Numbered from the stretch's first letter, positions 54,504-63,597 are shown. The stretch is DNA of 64,000 nt from JAIPDZ01 sp034522175 (GCA_034522175.1 JAXHLQ010000001.1:930001-994000), one strand, 5' to 3'. Notes: a model not told the origin generated them from the letters alone. Numbers and translations are program-made.

Positions 54504-55499
54504 GTGAAAACGCTGTATTGGTGGCTTATTCTATTAGCCGTGACCATCGCCTATCCGCTCTTGTTGGGGGGCATGTCCCCTTACCAGAGCACTGTTCTGA
54601 TTCTCATCGGAATATATGTCATTTTGGCCATGAGCCTGGACCTTCTGGTGGGATATTCCGGTCAGATTTCACTTGGCCATGCGGCTTTTTTCGCAATCGG
54701 CGCGTATACCTCAGGCATCTTATGTGCCCGCTACGCCGCCGAGCCCATTGTTGCCCTTTTTTTAGGGATGTGTTTTTCCGGTGCCATTTCATGGATCATC
54801 GGCTGGTCGGTGCTTTCCCTTCGCGGTTACTACCTGGCCATGGCCACATTGGGGCTGACGGTCATTACCCACACCCTGATCGTGGGTTTGCAGTCCTTAA
54901 CCGGCGGGGCGTCGGGGCTGGCCGATATCCCTTCCTTTCGGCTGGCGGGTTTTGAATTCACCAACCATGTTCATTACTACTACTTCGTGTGGGTTGTCGT
55001 GCTCCTTGTGCTGGGTGCCTGTTTGACATTGGTCAATTCACCCTTTGGACGAACACTCAATGCCATCCATTCGGACGAAACGGCGGCCGCCACTGTGGGG
55101 GTCGACTGCGCAAAATACAAAGTCTCCATTTTTGTGGTTTCCAATATGTTTGCCGCGCTGGCAGGCAGCCTTTACGCCCATCACATGAGCTTTATCGCAC
55201 CGGATGACTTCAGCGTATTTACGTCTATCCATATCCTCATCATGATCTACCTGGGCGGAGTGGGGACTATCCTGGGACCGGCCATTGGCGCCGTCTTTTT
55301 AAAACTGCTGCCGGAATTGACCTACCGGTTTCACGACTATGAATTGCTGGGAAACGGTGCGATCCTGATTTTGGTCTTGGTCTTTATGCCACACGGTATA
55401 TACGGTGCGTTAAGGGCAGGCGGAAAAAGAATCAAGGATAAATGTTTCAAACGGCGCCTCTCTGAAGGCCAAAGACTGCTGGATACGAATAATGGATGA
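54504..55499 (+). CDS. livM: LivM-type ABC permease
   Basis: The 331-residue permease has about nine helices and the typical LivM stretch AMSLDLLVGYSGQISLGHAAFF near residue 40. It starts with GTG right after the LivH stop, behind a TGGAGG site. It ends in a basic tail (KRIKDKCFKRRLSEGQ), and overlaps the following ATPase gene by eight bases. Confidence 0.88.
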   Translation: MKTLYWWLILLAVTIAYPLLLGGMSPYQSTVLILIGIYVILAMSLDLLVGYSGQISLGHAAFFAIGAYTSGILCARYAAEPIVALFLGMCFSGAISWIIGWSVLSLRGYYLAMATLGLTVITHTLIVGLQSLTGGASGLADIPSFRLAGFEFTNHVHYYYFVWVVVLLVLGACLTLVNSPFGRTLNAIHSDETAAATVGVDCAKYKVSIFVVSNMFAALAGSLYAHHMSFIAPDDFSVFTSIHILIMIYLGGVGTILGPAIGAVFLKLLPELTYRFHDYELLGNGAILILVLVFMPHGIYGALRAGGKRIKDKCFKRRLSEGQRLLDTNNG

Positions 55500-56317
55500 T
55501 CTGAATCCAAACATTAATTCAGGGAAAAGCATCCCAATCCTGGAAGCAAAAAACATTACCAAATCCTTTGACGGAGTAAGGGCTTTGTCAGAGGTGAATT
55601 TCAGGATTCAAAAGGACGCTCTTACGGCTGTTATTGGCCCGAATGGTGCTGGAAAATCAACCATCTTGAATATCATTACCGGCGTTCTGAGGCCTGACTC
55701 AGGTGCCATTGTGCTTAAAGGCGAGGATATTACTCGAAAGCCCCCGCACCGAATTGCAGACTTAGGTGTTGCCAGATCTTTTCAGATCGTGAGGCTTTTC
55801 ACCATCAATACGGCAACGGTTATGGACAATGCGCTTATAGGTGCCCACCAGCAACTGAAACCGGGTGTTTTCAAGTCATGGGTAAGGCGTATGGAAATGA
55901 AGCGCAAAGAGGAAGAGGCGCGTGAAGAGGCAAAAAGCATACTGAAACTCTTGAAAATTGATCACCTGGCAAGCGCCATGGCTGATGAGCTTTCCCTGGG
56001 AAACCAGCGTCAGGGTCGAACTGGCCAGGGCTCTCATGTTAAAACCGCAACTGTTGTTGCTGGATGAACCCGCATCGGGATTGAACGAAGCCGAAGTCTC
56101 CATTTTTGCCGATATCCTGATAACCCTGCAAAACAAGGGTATCAGCATTGTATTGGTGGAACATAACATGGATCTGGTCATGAAGATAGCCCAAGACATT
56201 GTGGTGCTCAATTTTGGTCAAAAAGTGGCTCAGGGAACTCCCGCGGAAATTTCCCGTGACCCGCTGGTTGTAAACGCTTACCTGGGGGAAGATATTACAG
56301 AGGATCAATATTCATGA
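55492..56317 (+). CDS. livG: LivG-type ABC ATP-binding protein, one frame break
   Basis: The ATPase has Walker A GPNGAGKST, a signature near SLGNQRQVELARALM and Walker B LLLLDEPASGLN. A surplus G in GGG at 56013-56015 changes the frame between the two halves; removing it gives 274 residues with a complete ATPase core. The final switch region is LVEHNMDLVMKIAQDIVVLNFG. The C-terminal half matches LivG. It is probably a sequence error, since both halves are otherwise normal. Confidence 0.85.
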
Positions 56318-57024
56318 TGCTTGAAGTCAACAAGATATTTGCAGGTTACCAGAAAGTTAAGGTCTTGCACGATGTGACCGTTCGAGTGGCATCTTCCGAA
56401 ATTGTTTGTCTGCTAGGGGCAAACGGAGCCGGAAAATCAACGCTTCTGAAAAGCATATCCGGTGTCATTTCTCCAGAGAAAGGGCAGATCATGTTCGGGG
56501 GTGAGCGGATTGAGGGTAAAGCGCCGAACCATATCGTCCGCCTGGGACTCAGCCAGGTTCCTGAAGGGCGCCAGATTTTTCCTTCGTTGTCGGTGAAGCA
56601 GAATCTTCTCTTGGGGACTTATGCGAACAGACTCAAGACAGAGGCCCAGAAGAGACGCATTGAAGAGGCCTTTGGGCTGTTTCCCGTTCTGAAAAAGAAG
56701 TTTAACGGCAAAGCGGGGAGCATGAGCGGTGGAGAGCAGCAAATGCTCGCCATTGGCCGCAGTCTTATGAGCAGTCCGAAAATGATTCTTTTTGATGAGC
56801 CTTCACTGGGACTGGCCCCGCTTGTGGTCAGAGATATTTTCAGGACCATACGACAGCTTCGAGAAGAAAATATGAGCTTGATGGTGGTGGAACAAAACGC
56901 AAAATCAACCCTTAGAATCGCCGATCGAGCCTATATTCTGGAAACAGGTAAAGTAGTCAAGGAAGGTCTCGCCAAAGATTTCCTGGAGGACGAAGAGGTG
57001 CGGAGACGATATCTGGGGCGCTAA
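56314..57024 (+). CDS. livF: LivF-type ABC ATP-binding protein
   Basis: The 236-residue ATPase has Walker A GANGAGKST, a Q-loop motif with LSQVPEGRQIFPSL (a LivF signature), the ABC signature SGGEQQMLAIGRSLM and Walker B MILFDEPSLGLAP. It overlaps the LivG-like gene by four bases and closes the transporter. LivF and LivG act as a heterodimer. Confidence 0.92.
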   Translation: MMLEVNKIFAGYQKVKVLHDVTVRVASSEIVCLLGANGAGKSTLLKSISGVISPEKGQIMFGGERIEGKAPNHIVRLGLSQVPEGRQIFPSLSVKQNLLLGTYANRLKTEAQKRRIEEAFGLFPVLKKKFNGKAGSMSGGEQQMLAIGRSLMSSPKMILFDEPSLGLAPLVVRDIFRTIRQLREENMSLMVVEQNAKSTLRIADRAYILETGKVVKEGLAKDFLEDEEVRRRYLGR

Positions 57025-57094
57025 TTGCCAAACGCAGTGTATCACCCACAGATCCTTAAAATTTTTTCAGTAAAAACTCAGGAGGTTTTTCAAA

Positions 57095-58606
57095 ATGGTT
57101 ATTGGTAAATTGCCCAAATTGTGCGCAAGGCGTTATCCAAATAAGAAAGCAACCGTTTTTCAGGGCTCCAGTCAAACCTTTGCCCAGTTTAACACAAGAG
57201 TAAACCAACTGTGTTCTGTTTTTAGAGCCCATGGTCTATCAAAAGGGGCCAAAGTGGCTACTTTGTTACGAAACTGCCCGGAGGTCATGGAGATATGTAT
57301 GGCGACAGCCAAGATGGGAATTGTTCTTGTGCCCATCAATTTCAGGCTGGTGCCGGCCGAGTTGAAATTTGTGATTAACGATGCCGGAATAGACCTTCTT
57401 TTCTGGGGCGACGCCTTTAAAAAAGAAATATCCGCCATTAGAAATGACATCCAGGTCAAACACACGCTTTCATTGGCAGACGAATATGAAAACCTCCTGG
57501 CGGAAGCCTCTTCTGAGGAGCTGGAACTCCAGGTGAGCCCGGACGATCTTTTCGCCATCTTCTATACCAGCGGCACCACAGGTGGACCCAAAGGGGTGAT
57601 GCTGACACACGACAACTTTCTTTCGGCCGCAATCAACCATGTCATTGCGTACCAACTTGGCCCGAATGACGTTTGTCTGCATGTCATGCCTCTTTATCAT
57701 ACCATGGAAGCCTCAATGATGATCTGCCAATTTTACGTTGGCGGCACCAATGTTATTGTGGACGCCTTTGATGCAGACGAGTTCTGGAAATTGGTGGATT
57801 CCGAAAAGTTGACTCACCTGACCCTTGTGTATCCCATGCTGAGAGACATCATCGACGTGTACAAGGAAAAAGGGTATGTCCGGGGTACCTTTCGGCATTT
57901 TTCCATTGGCGGACAGACGACACCCACGCAAATTATGAAGGAAGCCCTGGAAACATTTGGAGCAGGGAGCGTTTTCCCTGTCTACGGATTGACGGAGGCA
58001 TCTCCATTGCTCACATATCTTCCCCGGGAGGATATGGTCATAAACGGCGAAAAATCTCGTTTGCTTGGTTCCGTGGGCAAGGAACTCTTTAGTTGCCACG
58101 TACGGGTGGTAAACGACGAGGACCGGGACGTGACATCCGGAGAAATGGGGGAGATCATCGCCCAAGGACCCAATGTTATGAAGGGTTACTGGAAGCGGGA
58201 AAAGGAAACCCAGGAGGCTCTTGCCGGCGGATGGCTGAGGACCGGCGATGTGGGAACCCTGGACAATGAAGGCTATCTCTACATTATTGATCGAAAAAAG
58301 GAATTGATTATCAGTGGCGGTGAAAACATCTCTCCCCACGAAATTGAGGAAGTGCTTTACAAACATTCGGCAGTGGCCGAATGCGCCGCCATCGGTGTGC
58401 CGGATGAAAGATGGGGAGAGCAGGTGAAAGCCGTTGTTGTGTTGAAACTGGGCGAAACGGTATCGGAAAAAGATTTGATCCAGTTTGCGAGGGAAAATCT
58501 TGCCGCCTACAAATGTCCCAGAAGCGTTGACTTCGTGGAAGATCTTCCCAAAGATCCGGTGGGAAAAATTCAAAAGCGCGTTTTACAGCAGCAGTACAGC
58601 CAATAG
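57095..58606 (+). CDS. AMP-forming acyl-CoA synthetase (ligase)
   Basis: The 503-residue enzyme activates a carboxylic acid to its CoA thioester via an acyl-AMP. The adenylation motifs are complete: P-loop YTSGTTGGPKGVMLTH (residues 157-172), VYGLTEASPLL, the WLRTGDVGTLDNEGYLYIIDRKKE block, GGENISPHEIEE and the C-terminal PVGKIQKR with the catalytic Lys. It groups with long-chain or aromatic acyl-CoA ligases. It lies 70 bp after livF, so the transported substrate is probably a carboxylic acid that it activates. Substrate not readable. Confidence 0.9.
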   Translation: MVIGKLPKLCARRYPNKKATVFQGSSQTFAQFNTRVNQLCSVFRAHGLSKGAKVATLLRNCPEVMEICMATAKMGIVLVPINFRLVPAELKFVINDAGIDLLFWGDAFKKEISAIRNDIQVKHTLSLADEYENLLAEASSEELELQVSPDDLFAIFYTSGTTGGPKGVMLTHDNFLSAAINHVIAYQLGPNDVCLHVMPLYHTMEASMMICQFYVGGTNVIVDAFDADEFWKLVDSEKLTHLTLVYPMLRDIIDVYKEKGYVRGTFRHFSIGGQTTPTQIMKEALETFGAGSVFPVYGLTEASPLLTYLPREDMVINGEKSRLLGSVGKELFSCHVRVVNDEDRDVTSGEMGEIIAQGPNVMKGYWKREKETQEALAGGWLRTGDVGTLDNEGYLYIIDRKKELIISGGENISPHEIEEVLYKHSAVAECAAIGVPDERWGEQVKAVVVLKLGETVSEKDLIQFARENLAAYKCPRSVDFVEDLPKDPVGKIQKRVLQQQYSQ

Positions 58607-58616
58607 AGGTGAGGAC

Positions 58617-59411
58617 ATGCCTGAAAATGAGAACGGGTTTTACGTCGAAACAGAAAATGAAAGGCAATATCTTGCGGGCAACTGGAAAAAACCCTCCAGC
58701 GTTTTGGGGATTCACGCTTCAAGCCGTGCCAAACGCGGCGCAACAGCTCTGTTTTATGACCATTTGAAAGCCGGCATGGAAAAAGCCAGTGCCAGGGTCT
58801 CTACTGTGCACCTGGCTGAAAAGAAATTCAACCCCTGTTCCGGCTGTTTCAAATGCTGGACTCAAAAACTGGGGCACTGTCCGATTCAAGACGATATTAC
58901 CGAGCTTCTGGCGGCTATTCCCGATTATGATATCATGGTTTTGGCCACGCCGCTCTACATTGACGGCATGTCCGGTTTGCTCAAAAATTTCATCGATCGG
59001 AGCATGTTTCTGAATCACCCTGCCGTTATAAACCATAAGGGGAGGTGTTTGCACCCCTGCCGTTTTCAAAGCATGCCCAATCTGGTTTTGCTTGGTGTCT
59101 GCGCCTATTATGAAATCGAACATTTCGATCCGCTGGTGCAGCATGTGGAAGCCCTTGCCGTGAACATGCACATGCCCCTCACGGCAACGCTATTGAGACC
59201 TGAAACCATGAGCCTCATGGACAGGTCCGCAATCCCAAAGCTTGATGTTGTAAAATCGGCTTTTGAAGAAGCCGGGGAGATGATTATAAAAACCGGTAAA
59301 ATTTCAGACAATCTGGCCGGGCGTGTCAGCGCACCATTTTTAAGCAGGGAAAAATATTTCCAAAATAGCAAAGCCTGGTACAAAGGCCAGAAAAAGGAAA
59401 AAAATGGTTGA
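58617..59411 (+). CDS. Iron-sulfur flavoprotein (NADPH-dependent FMN reductase fold)
   Basis: The 264-residue protein has the flavodoxin-like start (LGIHASSRAKRGATALFYDHL) and the ISF-type Cys cluster C74, C77, C80 and C88 (CSGCFKCW then HC). The FMN-side pattern LATPLYIDGMSGLLKNFIDR follows. It has a longer C-terminus than the first family member at 6237. The ATG lies 11 bases after the ligase stop, with a GAGGTGAGG site, so it belongs to the operon. A role in reducing the imported substrate is plausible but not shown. Confidence 0.85.
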   Translation: MPENENGFYVETENERQYLAGNWKKPSSVLGIHASSRAKRGATALFYDHLKAGMEKASARVSTVHLAEKKFNPCSGCFKCWTQKLGHCPIQDDITELLAAIPDYDIMVLATPLYIDGMSGLLKNFIDRSMFLNHPAVINHKGRCLHPCRFQSMPNLVLLGVCAYYEIEHFDPLVQHVEALAVNMHMPLTATLLRPETMSLMDRSAIPKLDVVKSAFEEAGEMIIKTGKISDNLAGRVSAPFLSREKYFQNSKAWYKGQKKEKNG

Positions 59412-59489
59412 CGATAAATTTCTTATTGGGCTTTAGGGACGTTCTTTACATTTTCATATTTTGTGCTTGCGAAGATGGTTTGGGTATGA

Positions 59490-59499
59490 TAATTGTCTT
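59490..59499 (+). repeat. 10-bp target duplication, left copy
   Basis: The sequence TAATTGTCTT precedes the left end of the IS4-like element and recurs at 61295-61304. IS4 members often make duplications of about 10 bp. Confidence 0.8.
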
Positions 59500-59610
59500 C
59501 ATAGGTGATCGGATAAGACGTACCTAATTCCTTTGCAATTCTGGCTAAGCTATTGAATAGATGCAATAAAAGGACATTTTAATCGTTTTGAAAAGGTACA
59601 TAAAAAGTCC

Positions 59611-59639
59611 TTGACGTACTGAGTTATTTAGTGTATACT
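59611..59639 (+). promoter_or_regulatory. Sigma-70 promoter within the IS4-like element
   Basis: TTGACG at 59611-59616 is followed after 17 bases by TATACT at 59634-59639. The next gene starts 33 bp later behind an AAAGGAG site. The fit to consensus is high. Confidence 0.7.
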
Positions 59640-59672
59640 CCTTTCAAATTCTATGAGTGAAAGGAGCACAAA

Positions 59673-60020
59673 ATGAATTACTTAGACAACTACCTAGACA
59701 TTAAGCGAGAATTGTTGCAAGCTCAACTTAGAGTAGTTTATCGCCATCAACGAAAAGGGGTGCCCCAGGGGCAAAAACTAAAACGTACGTCTAATTTAAC
59801 TATCGTTGAAGACATACTTCAAAACTCGGGCCAACCTCTACACATTTCAAAAATTATCCAGATCGCTAAGAAAGACTATGGTGTCAATTTGGAAAGAGAC
59901 TCCGTCGTCTCTGCCGTAATCAAGAAGATTAATGCAGGAAAAATCTTCGTTCGTGTCGCACCTAATACCTTTGCGCTCAAAAACAGCCCGGAAATGGTTG
60001 ATGAAGGAGGTGCACTATGA
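59673..60020 (+). CDS. HARE-HTH passenger protein of the IS4-like element
   Basis: The 115-residue protein has a basic N-terminal part and a winged helix of the HARE-HTH type (VEDILQNSGQPLHISKIIQIAK and INAGKIFVRVAPNTFALK). HARE-HTH domains in other proteins may recognise DNA or modified bases. The gene overlaps the transposase start as ATGA. A passenger gene of this kind is unusual for an IS4 element. It might regulate transposition, or bind the terminal repeats. No catalytic motif. Confidence 0.75.
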   Translation: MNYLDNYLDIKRELLQAQLRVVYRHQRKGVPQGQKLKRTSNLTIVEDILQNSGQPLHISKIIQIAKKDYGVNLERDSVVSAVIKKINAGKIFVRVAPNTFALKNSPEMVDEGGAL

Positions 60021-61264
60021 GCTTTATTCATAAGTTGAATACGTTGCGTAAAGTTCTCGGCATCAATGAGCACTTCCAGCGGGAAAAAAAATTTCTCTTT
60101 TTGAAATCGTGGTATCCTTGATAACGACCTTTTCCGTTTGTGGAAAGAAGAAGAGTATTGCTGATGCCCATAGAAATTTTGTAAAACATACCGGAAAGAA
60201 TGTTTCCAGAAGCAGTTTCTGGGAACGAATCGCAAATAAAACACTCTTGGACTTCATCGAAAAAGCTGTTCTGGAATTCTCCTTTCATATTCAGGAAAAG
60301 GCCCTTTCAAAACTTTCATGGCTTTCTTTATTTGAGGATGTATATATTTTCGATGCATCACCTATACGACTGCCAGCCGGGTTATCAAATATATTTCCCG
60401 GTAATCGAACAAATCACAGCCCTGCCTGCCTAAAATTAAGCGCCCTATACAGATTGAGTGTAAGAAGCACAGAATGGGTTGAATTTAGCGCCCAAAAACA
60501 GCACGATAGCAAGTTCCTTCCAGATTTGAATCAGTTAAAGGGATCTTTGTTTTTATTTGATCTCGGCTACTTCAGTCATGCTTTTCTACATCAACTGTGT
60601 AATATCGGAGTCTGGTTTGTATGCCGTCTAAAAGCAAATTCCGTCCCAATAATAACAAAAGTCGGCAAAGGGGTGGCAAAGCGACACATTGGGCGACCGT
60701 TAGACAAAAACGTCAACCTCAGAGGCATGATTGTCGAGGTCTGGGGAAAGTTGAATCTCCGTGGAACAAAATCCCCTGAGCTTCGTTTTATTGGTTTTCG
60801 TTCTTCCTCTCACAAAGGAATACCGATGGTACGTTACAAATGTTCCAAGTTCAATGGCATTAGCAGAATGGATATACCCGATTTATCGATTAAGATGGCA
60901 GATTGAGCTGTTTTTCAAATCCATCAAGTCAATGCTTCATGCCGATCAAATAACATCTGAAAATAAAAATATAGTCCTGGTCACCGTTTACAGTTCAATA
61001 CTTTCTTCTCTTATTGCAAATTCAATAATAATTGAATATGCTCTTGTCTCAGCTAAGATAGAATTGAAATCTGTTACAGCGCAACGAATAACATTCGTCT
61101 TTTCTCTAATTGCTAATGACTTGGCAAAGTGTATTTTAAGGAAAGATTTTCCTCCAAAAACCTTCATTCAGAATCTGACAAAGTTGCTCCCATTACTAAT
61201 TTGTCCTAATCGAAAACATAGACCCACGTCATTAGAAATAGTAGCAATGTTCGATACAATATAG
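60017..61264 (+). CDS. IS4-family transposase, two frame changes
   Basis: The 415-residue transposase has the catalytic Asp residues in YIFDASPIRL and FLFDLGYF and the YREK motif in YRLRWQIELFFKSIK (Tyr, Arg, Glu and Lys at the right spacing). It starts at ATG 60017, overlapping the passenger gene. The frame shifts by -1 in the A-run at 60084-60091, which contains an A AAA AAA slippery heptamer, and shifts back near TTTT 60795-60798. The first shift may be programmed, as in several IS families; the second is more likely an indel or decay. Confidence 0.8.
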
Positions 61265-61294
61265 ATATAGAGTTGTTTTATCCGATCACATATG

Positions 61295-61304
61295 TAATTG
61301 TCTT
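61295..61304 (+). repeat. 10-bp target duplication, right copy
   Basis: Perfect copy of TAATTGTCTT at 59490-59499, immediately after the right terminal inverted repeat. It marks the right boundary of the IS4-like element. Confidence 0.8.
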
Positions 61305-61306
61305 AT

Positions 61307-61813
61307 ATGCCAAGACAGTCAGGATTAAATACGCCGGGGGCGCTGCATCATATCATTGCCAGGGGAAACGAAAGACGAAATATCTTTGAGGACGAAAAGG
61401 ATTGCAAAGCGTTTTTAATCCGCCTCAGAGGTATTCTTGCTGGCACCGGAACCATTTGCTACGCATGGGCGATTATTCCGAACCATTTTCATCTTTTTCT
61501 TCGGACAGGGACCATTCCGCTCGCCACGATTATGCGGCGTCTGTTAACGGGATATGCCATGTACTTTAATCGCAGACACCGCCGTTCCGGTCATTTGTTT
61601 CAGAATCGTTATAAATCGATCCTTTGCCAGGAGGAACCCTATTTTCAGGAGTTGGTTCGTTATATTCATCTAAACTCGTTACGAGCCAATTTGGTCGATG
61701 GGATCGGGGCGCTTGATAGATACCCCTACTCAGGGCATAGTGCAGTAATGGGAAAGGTTAAACACAGCATACGGCTCGGGGTCGGGCCACAGCAAGTGCC
61801 TGATATCGAATGA
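61307..61813 (+). CDS. REP-associated tyrosine transposase (RAYT, Y1 family), short form
   Basis: The 168-residue protein has the Y1-transposase core of the IS200-like group: HHIIARGNERRNIF, the HUH-type motif H60-F-H62 (IPNHFHLFL), and YFQELVRYIHLNSLRANLV with a candidate catalytic Tyr. RAYTs act on REP palindromes. The C-terminus diverges after GHSAVMGK; longer relatives carry about 80-100 more residues, so it may be truncated. The insertion of the IS4-like element right before the ATG has removed its normal upstream region. Confidence 0.78.
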   Translation: MPRQSGLNTPGALHHIIARGNERRNIFEDEKDCKAFLIRLRGILAGTGTICYAWAIIPNHFHLFLRTGTIPLATIMRRLLTGYAMYFNRRHRRSGHLFQNRYKSILCQEEPYFQELVRYIHLNSLRANLVDGIGALDRYPYSGHSAVMGKVKHSIRLGVGPQQVPDIE

Positions 61814-62184
61814 AGAATCGTTGATTTTTACCTTTAAAACAAGCCTATATGAAGTTTTTTAGTGTGAAAAGGCCGTTGTTCTCCAATCTTATGGCGAGAG
61901 CGAAGCGACATTTTATTCCGGGGTACATCCAGCACACCGACGGTTAAACGGCTTCGCCATTGTGAAACAGGCTTTGCGTTTTACCTGGTAAACATGCAAC
62001 GGGGCAGGACACGCATCGATGCTACATACAGTACGGACAGTTCCCATGAGAGAAGAATCTTCAACGGCGACCTCTCGCCGACGCACAGGAATGACGTAGC
62101 GGAGAAGGCCTGTTGCGCGCAGCTTTTGTTGCCCTGACACCGGCTTTTCGAACGGGTGTGGGGAGGCTCCGAAAGGGGGATGAT
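61814..62184. other. Intergenic stretch after the RAYT gene
   Basis: No gene was recognised. A frame continuous with the next gene starts at 62113, but the ribosome site and family start favour 62185. The rest shows no promoter or repeat that I can support. Confidence 0.35.
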
Positions 62185-63045
62185 ATGGAGAATACCGAGA
62201 GACAGCGTCATTTCACCGAGCCTGAATGCTCAAAGTCGGGCAATCCACTGAGGAAGATCCCGATTGAGGAATTGCATAGCACCAAACGACAGAAAATGTC
62301 ACCCGTCGTGGGCGGGCAAACCATGGTGGCGATTCTGAAGGTGCTCATCCGGGAGACCGGTCTGTTTCTGGGCGTATGGATCTTCATGAAATCGACGTTG
62401 TGGGAAACGGTCTTTCACAAGCCGGCATGGCATCCGGAATACTTCACGTTCAAGAGTCCAGAGGAAGAGGAATACTTCAAGGAGGTTTTCAATCAACTCT
62501 CCTTCATGATAATCGTCTTCAACGAGCTGAAACGTCGGTACGGCCAATTTTTGGCTGACGAAATCACCGCCAAGATGGCAATACCCGCAGCCATCCCTTA
62601 CCTCCGGTCAACCTTCACCTATCTGGAAGACCTTGCTGAAATCGAACAAATCCTGGACCAGCTTGCAGATTACCTTGCCGGCGCGGTCGGTCCGCACAGG
62701 GGTTTTGAAGGCGATGTGTATGTAGCCGAAGACCACACGGAAGCCCGGTTGCATGTCACGAAGTGTGCCTATATTATGATCATGAAGGCGTATGGCTTGA
62801 AGACGTTTGCCGCCTATAGCTGTTTAGCCGATCACGTGCTGTTCGACAACTTCATCACCAATGTGAAGCTGGGGCGGAAACATGCGATCGGTGTCGGCGA
62901 TGCCTATTGCGATCATATCCTGCGGCTTCGATCTGCCGATGACACTGAAAATGATGAGGCCGACTACGCCGACAGCTACAAGGCAAAATTCGGCGGCAGA
63001 GACGTGATGGAACACTGGAAGGAAGTATATCGTCTCAAAGGCTGA
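62185..63045 (+). CDS. ATC-hydrolase-like protein (L-2-amino-thiazoline-4-carboxylic acid hydrolase family)
   Basis: The 286-residue protein resembles the ATC hydrolase family, which has been linked to ring opening in cysteine synthesis from DL-ATC. Matching parts are a helical middle (VFNELKRRYGQFLADEITAK) and a C-terminal Cys-containing end (HAIGVGDAYCDHILRL). No membrane segment is strong, although ILKVLIRETGLFLGVWIFM is hydrophobic. ATG 62185 has an AAAGGGGG site. The reaction in this organism is uncertain, because many family members are not ATC hydrolases. Confidence 0.6.
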   Translation: MENTERQRHFTEPECSKSGNPLRKIPIEELHSTKRQKMSPVVGGQTMVAILKVLIRETGLFLGVWIFMKSTLWETVFHKPAWHPEYFTFKSPEEEEYFKEVFNQLSFMIIVFNELKRRYGQFLADEITAKMAIPAAIPYLRSTFTYLEDLAEIEQILDQLADYLAGAVGPHRGFEGDVYVAEDHTEARLHVTKCAYIMIMKAYGLKTFAAYSCLADHVLFDNFITNVKLGRKHAIGVGDAYCDHILRLRSADDTENDEADYADSYKAKFGGRDVMEHWKEVYRLKG

Positions 63046-63597
63046 AGCACTAAGGATGCATTTTAATGTAACGGTATCCCATGGAGACCGAGGATGGGAC
63101 CATTTTTCAAATAAATGGGATATTGTTACATCTGATGGCACACTTGTTTCAGAAACATAAGAAGAAGGGCCTGCGTCCGCAGTTATCCAAAGACCCAAAG
63201 CGGGAGATGGGAATTTGGTGATCCGACTTGTCTTTTTCCTACCAGGACTGATACTCTTTTTCCTCTGGCCTGTGCTGCTAACCAATCATGCGAGAATGGG
63301 GACGTGGGGTACGGCACGTCCATAAAGAAGTCAATGAGAAAACGGGGTCAGATCTTGATTTGTGAATAACGGCTATTGATACAAGTATGAGATGCTGAAA
63401 TGGCACCCTCGACCCATTGCCAAAAGGGTAAAGACCTGAAAACAGCTATTCTTGGAAAGATAACCCATAGAAGTCCATTGGTTAGCTTGGCCCGGCCCTA
63501 AGCAAACTGAGCAAGAACCTTAAGCAAGATCCGTCCGCCGCGCAGGTGAGCGCCGCATTGGTGAATGGCTGGCAATGCGCATCCACGGGGGCAAGGC
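63046..63597. other. Intergenic region with REP-like fragments
   Basis: No gene with family support was found. Near 63340 the text ACGGGGTCAGATCTTGATT resembles ends of RAYT-associated repeats that I recall from related genomes. Just before the RhuM start a short frame ends in ATGA overlap (GEWLAMRIHGGKA), which may be the tail of a lost upstream gene. Confidence 0.35.

Larger units (their letters stand above)
59500..61294. mobile_element. IS4-family insertion sequence with passenger gene
   Basis: The 1795-bp element has 20-bp terminal inverted repeats at 59500-59519 and 61275-61294, with 18 matches. It is flanked by a perfect 10-bp duplication. It carries its own sigma-70 promoter, a HARE-HTH gene and an IS4-type transposase. 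It sits two bases before the start codon of a RAYT gene, once the duplication is counted. Confidence 0.85.
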
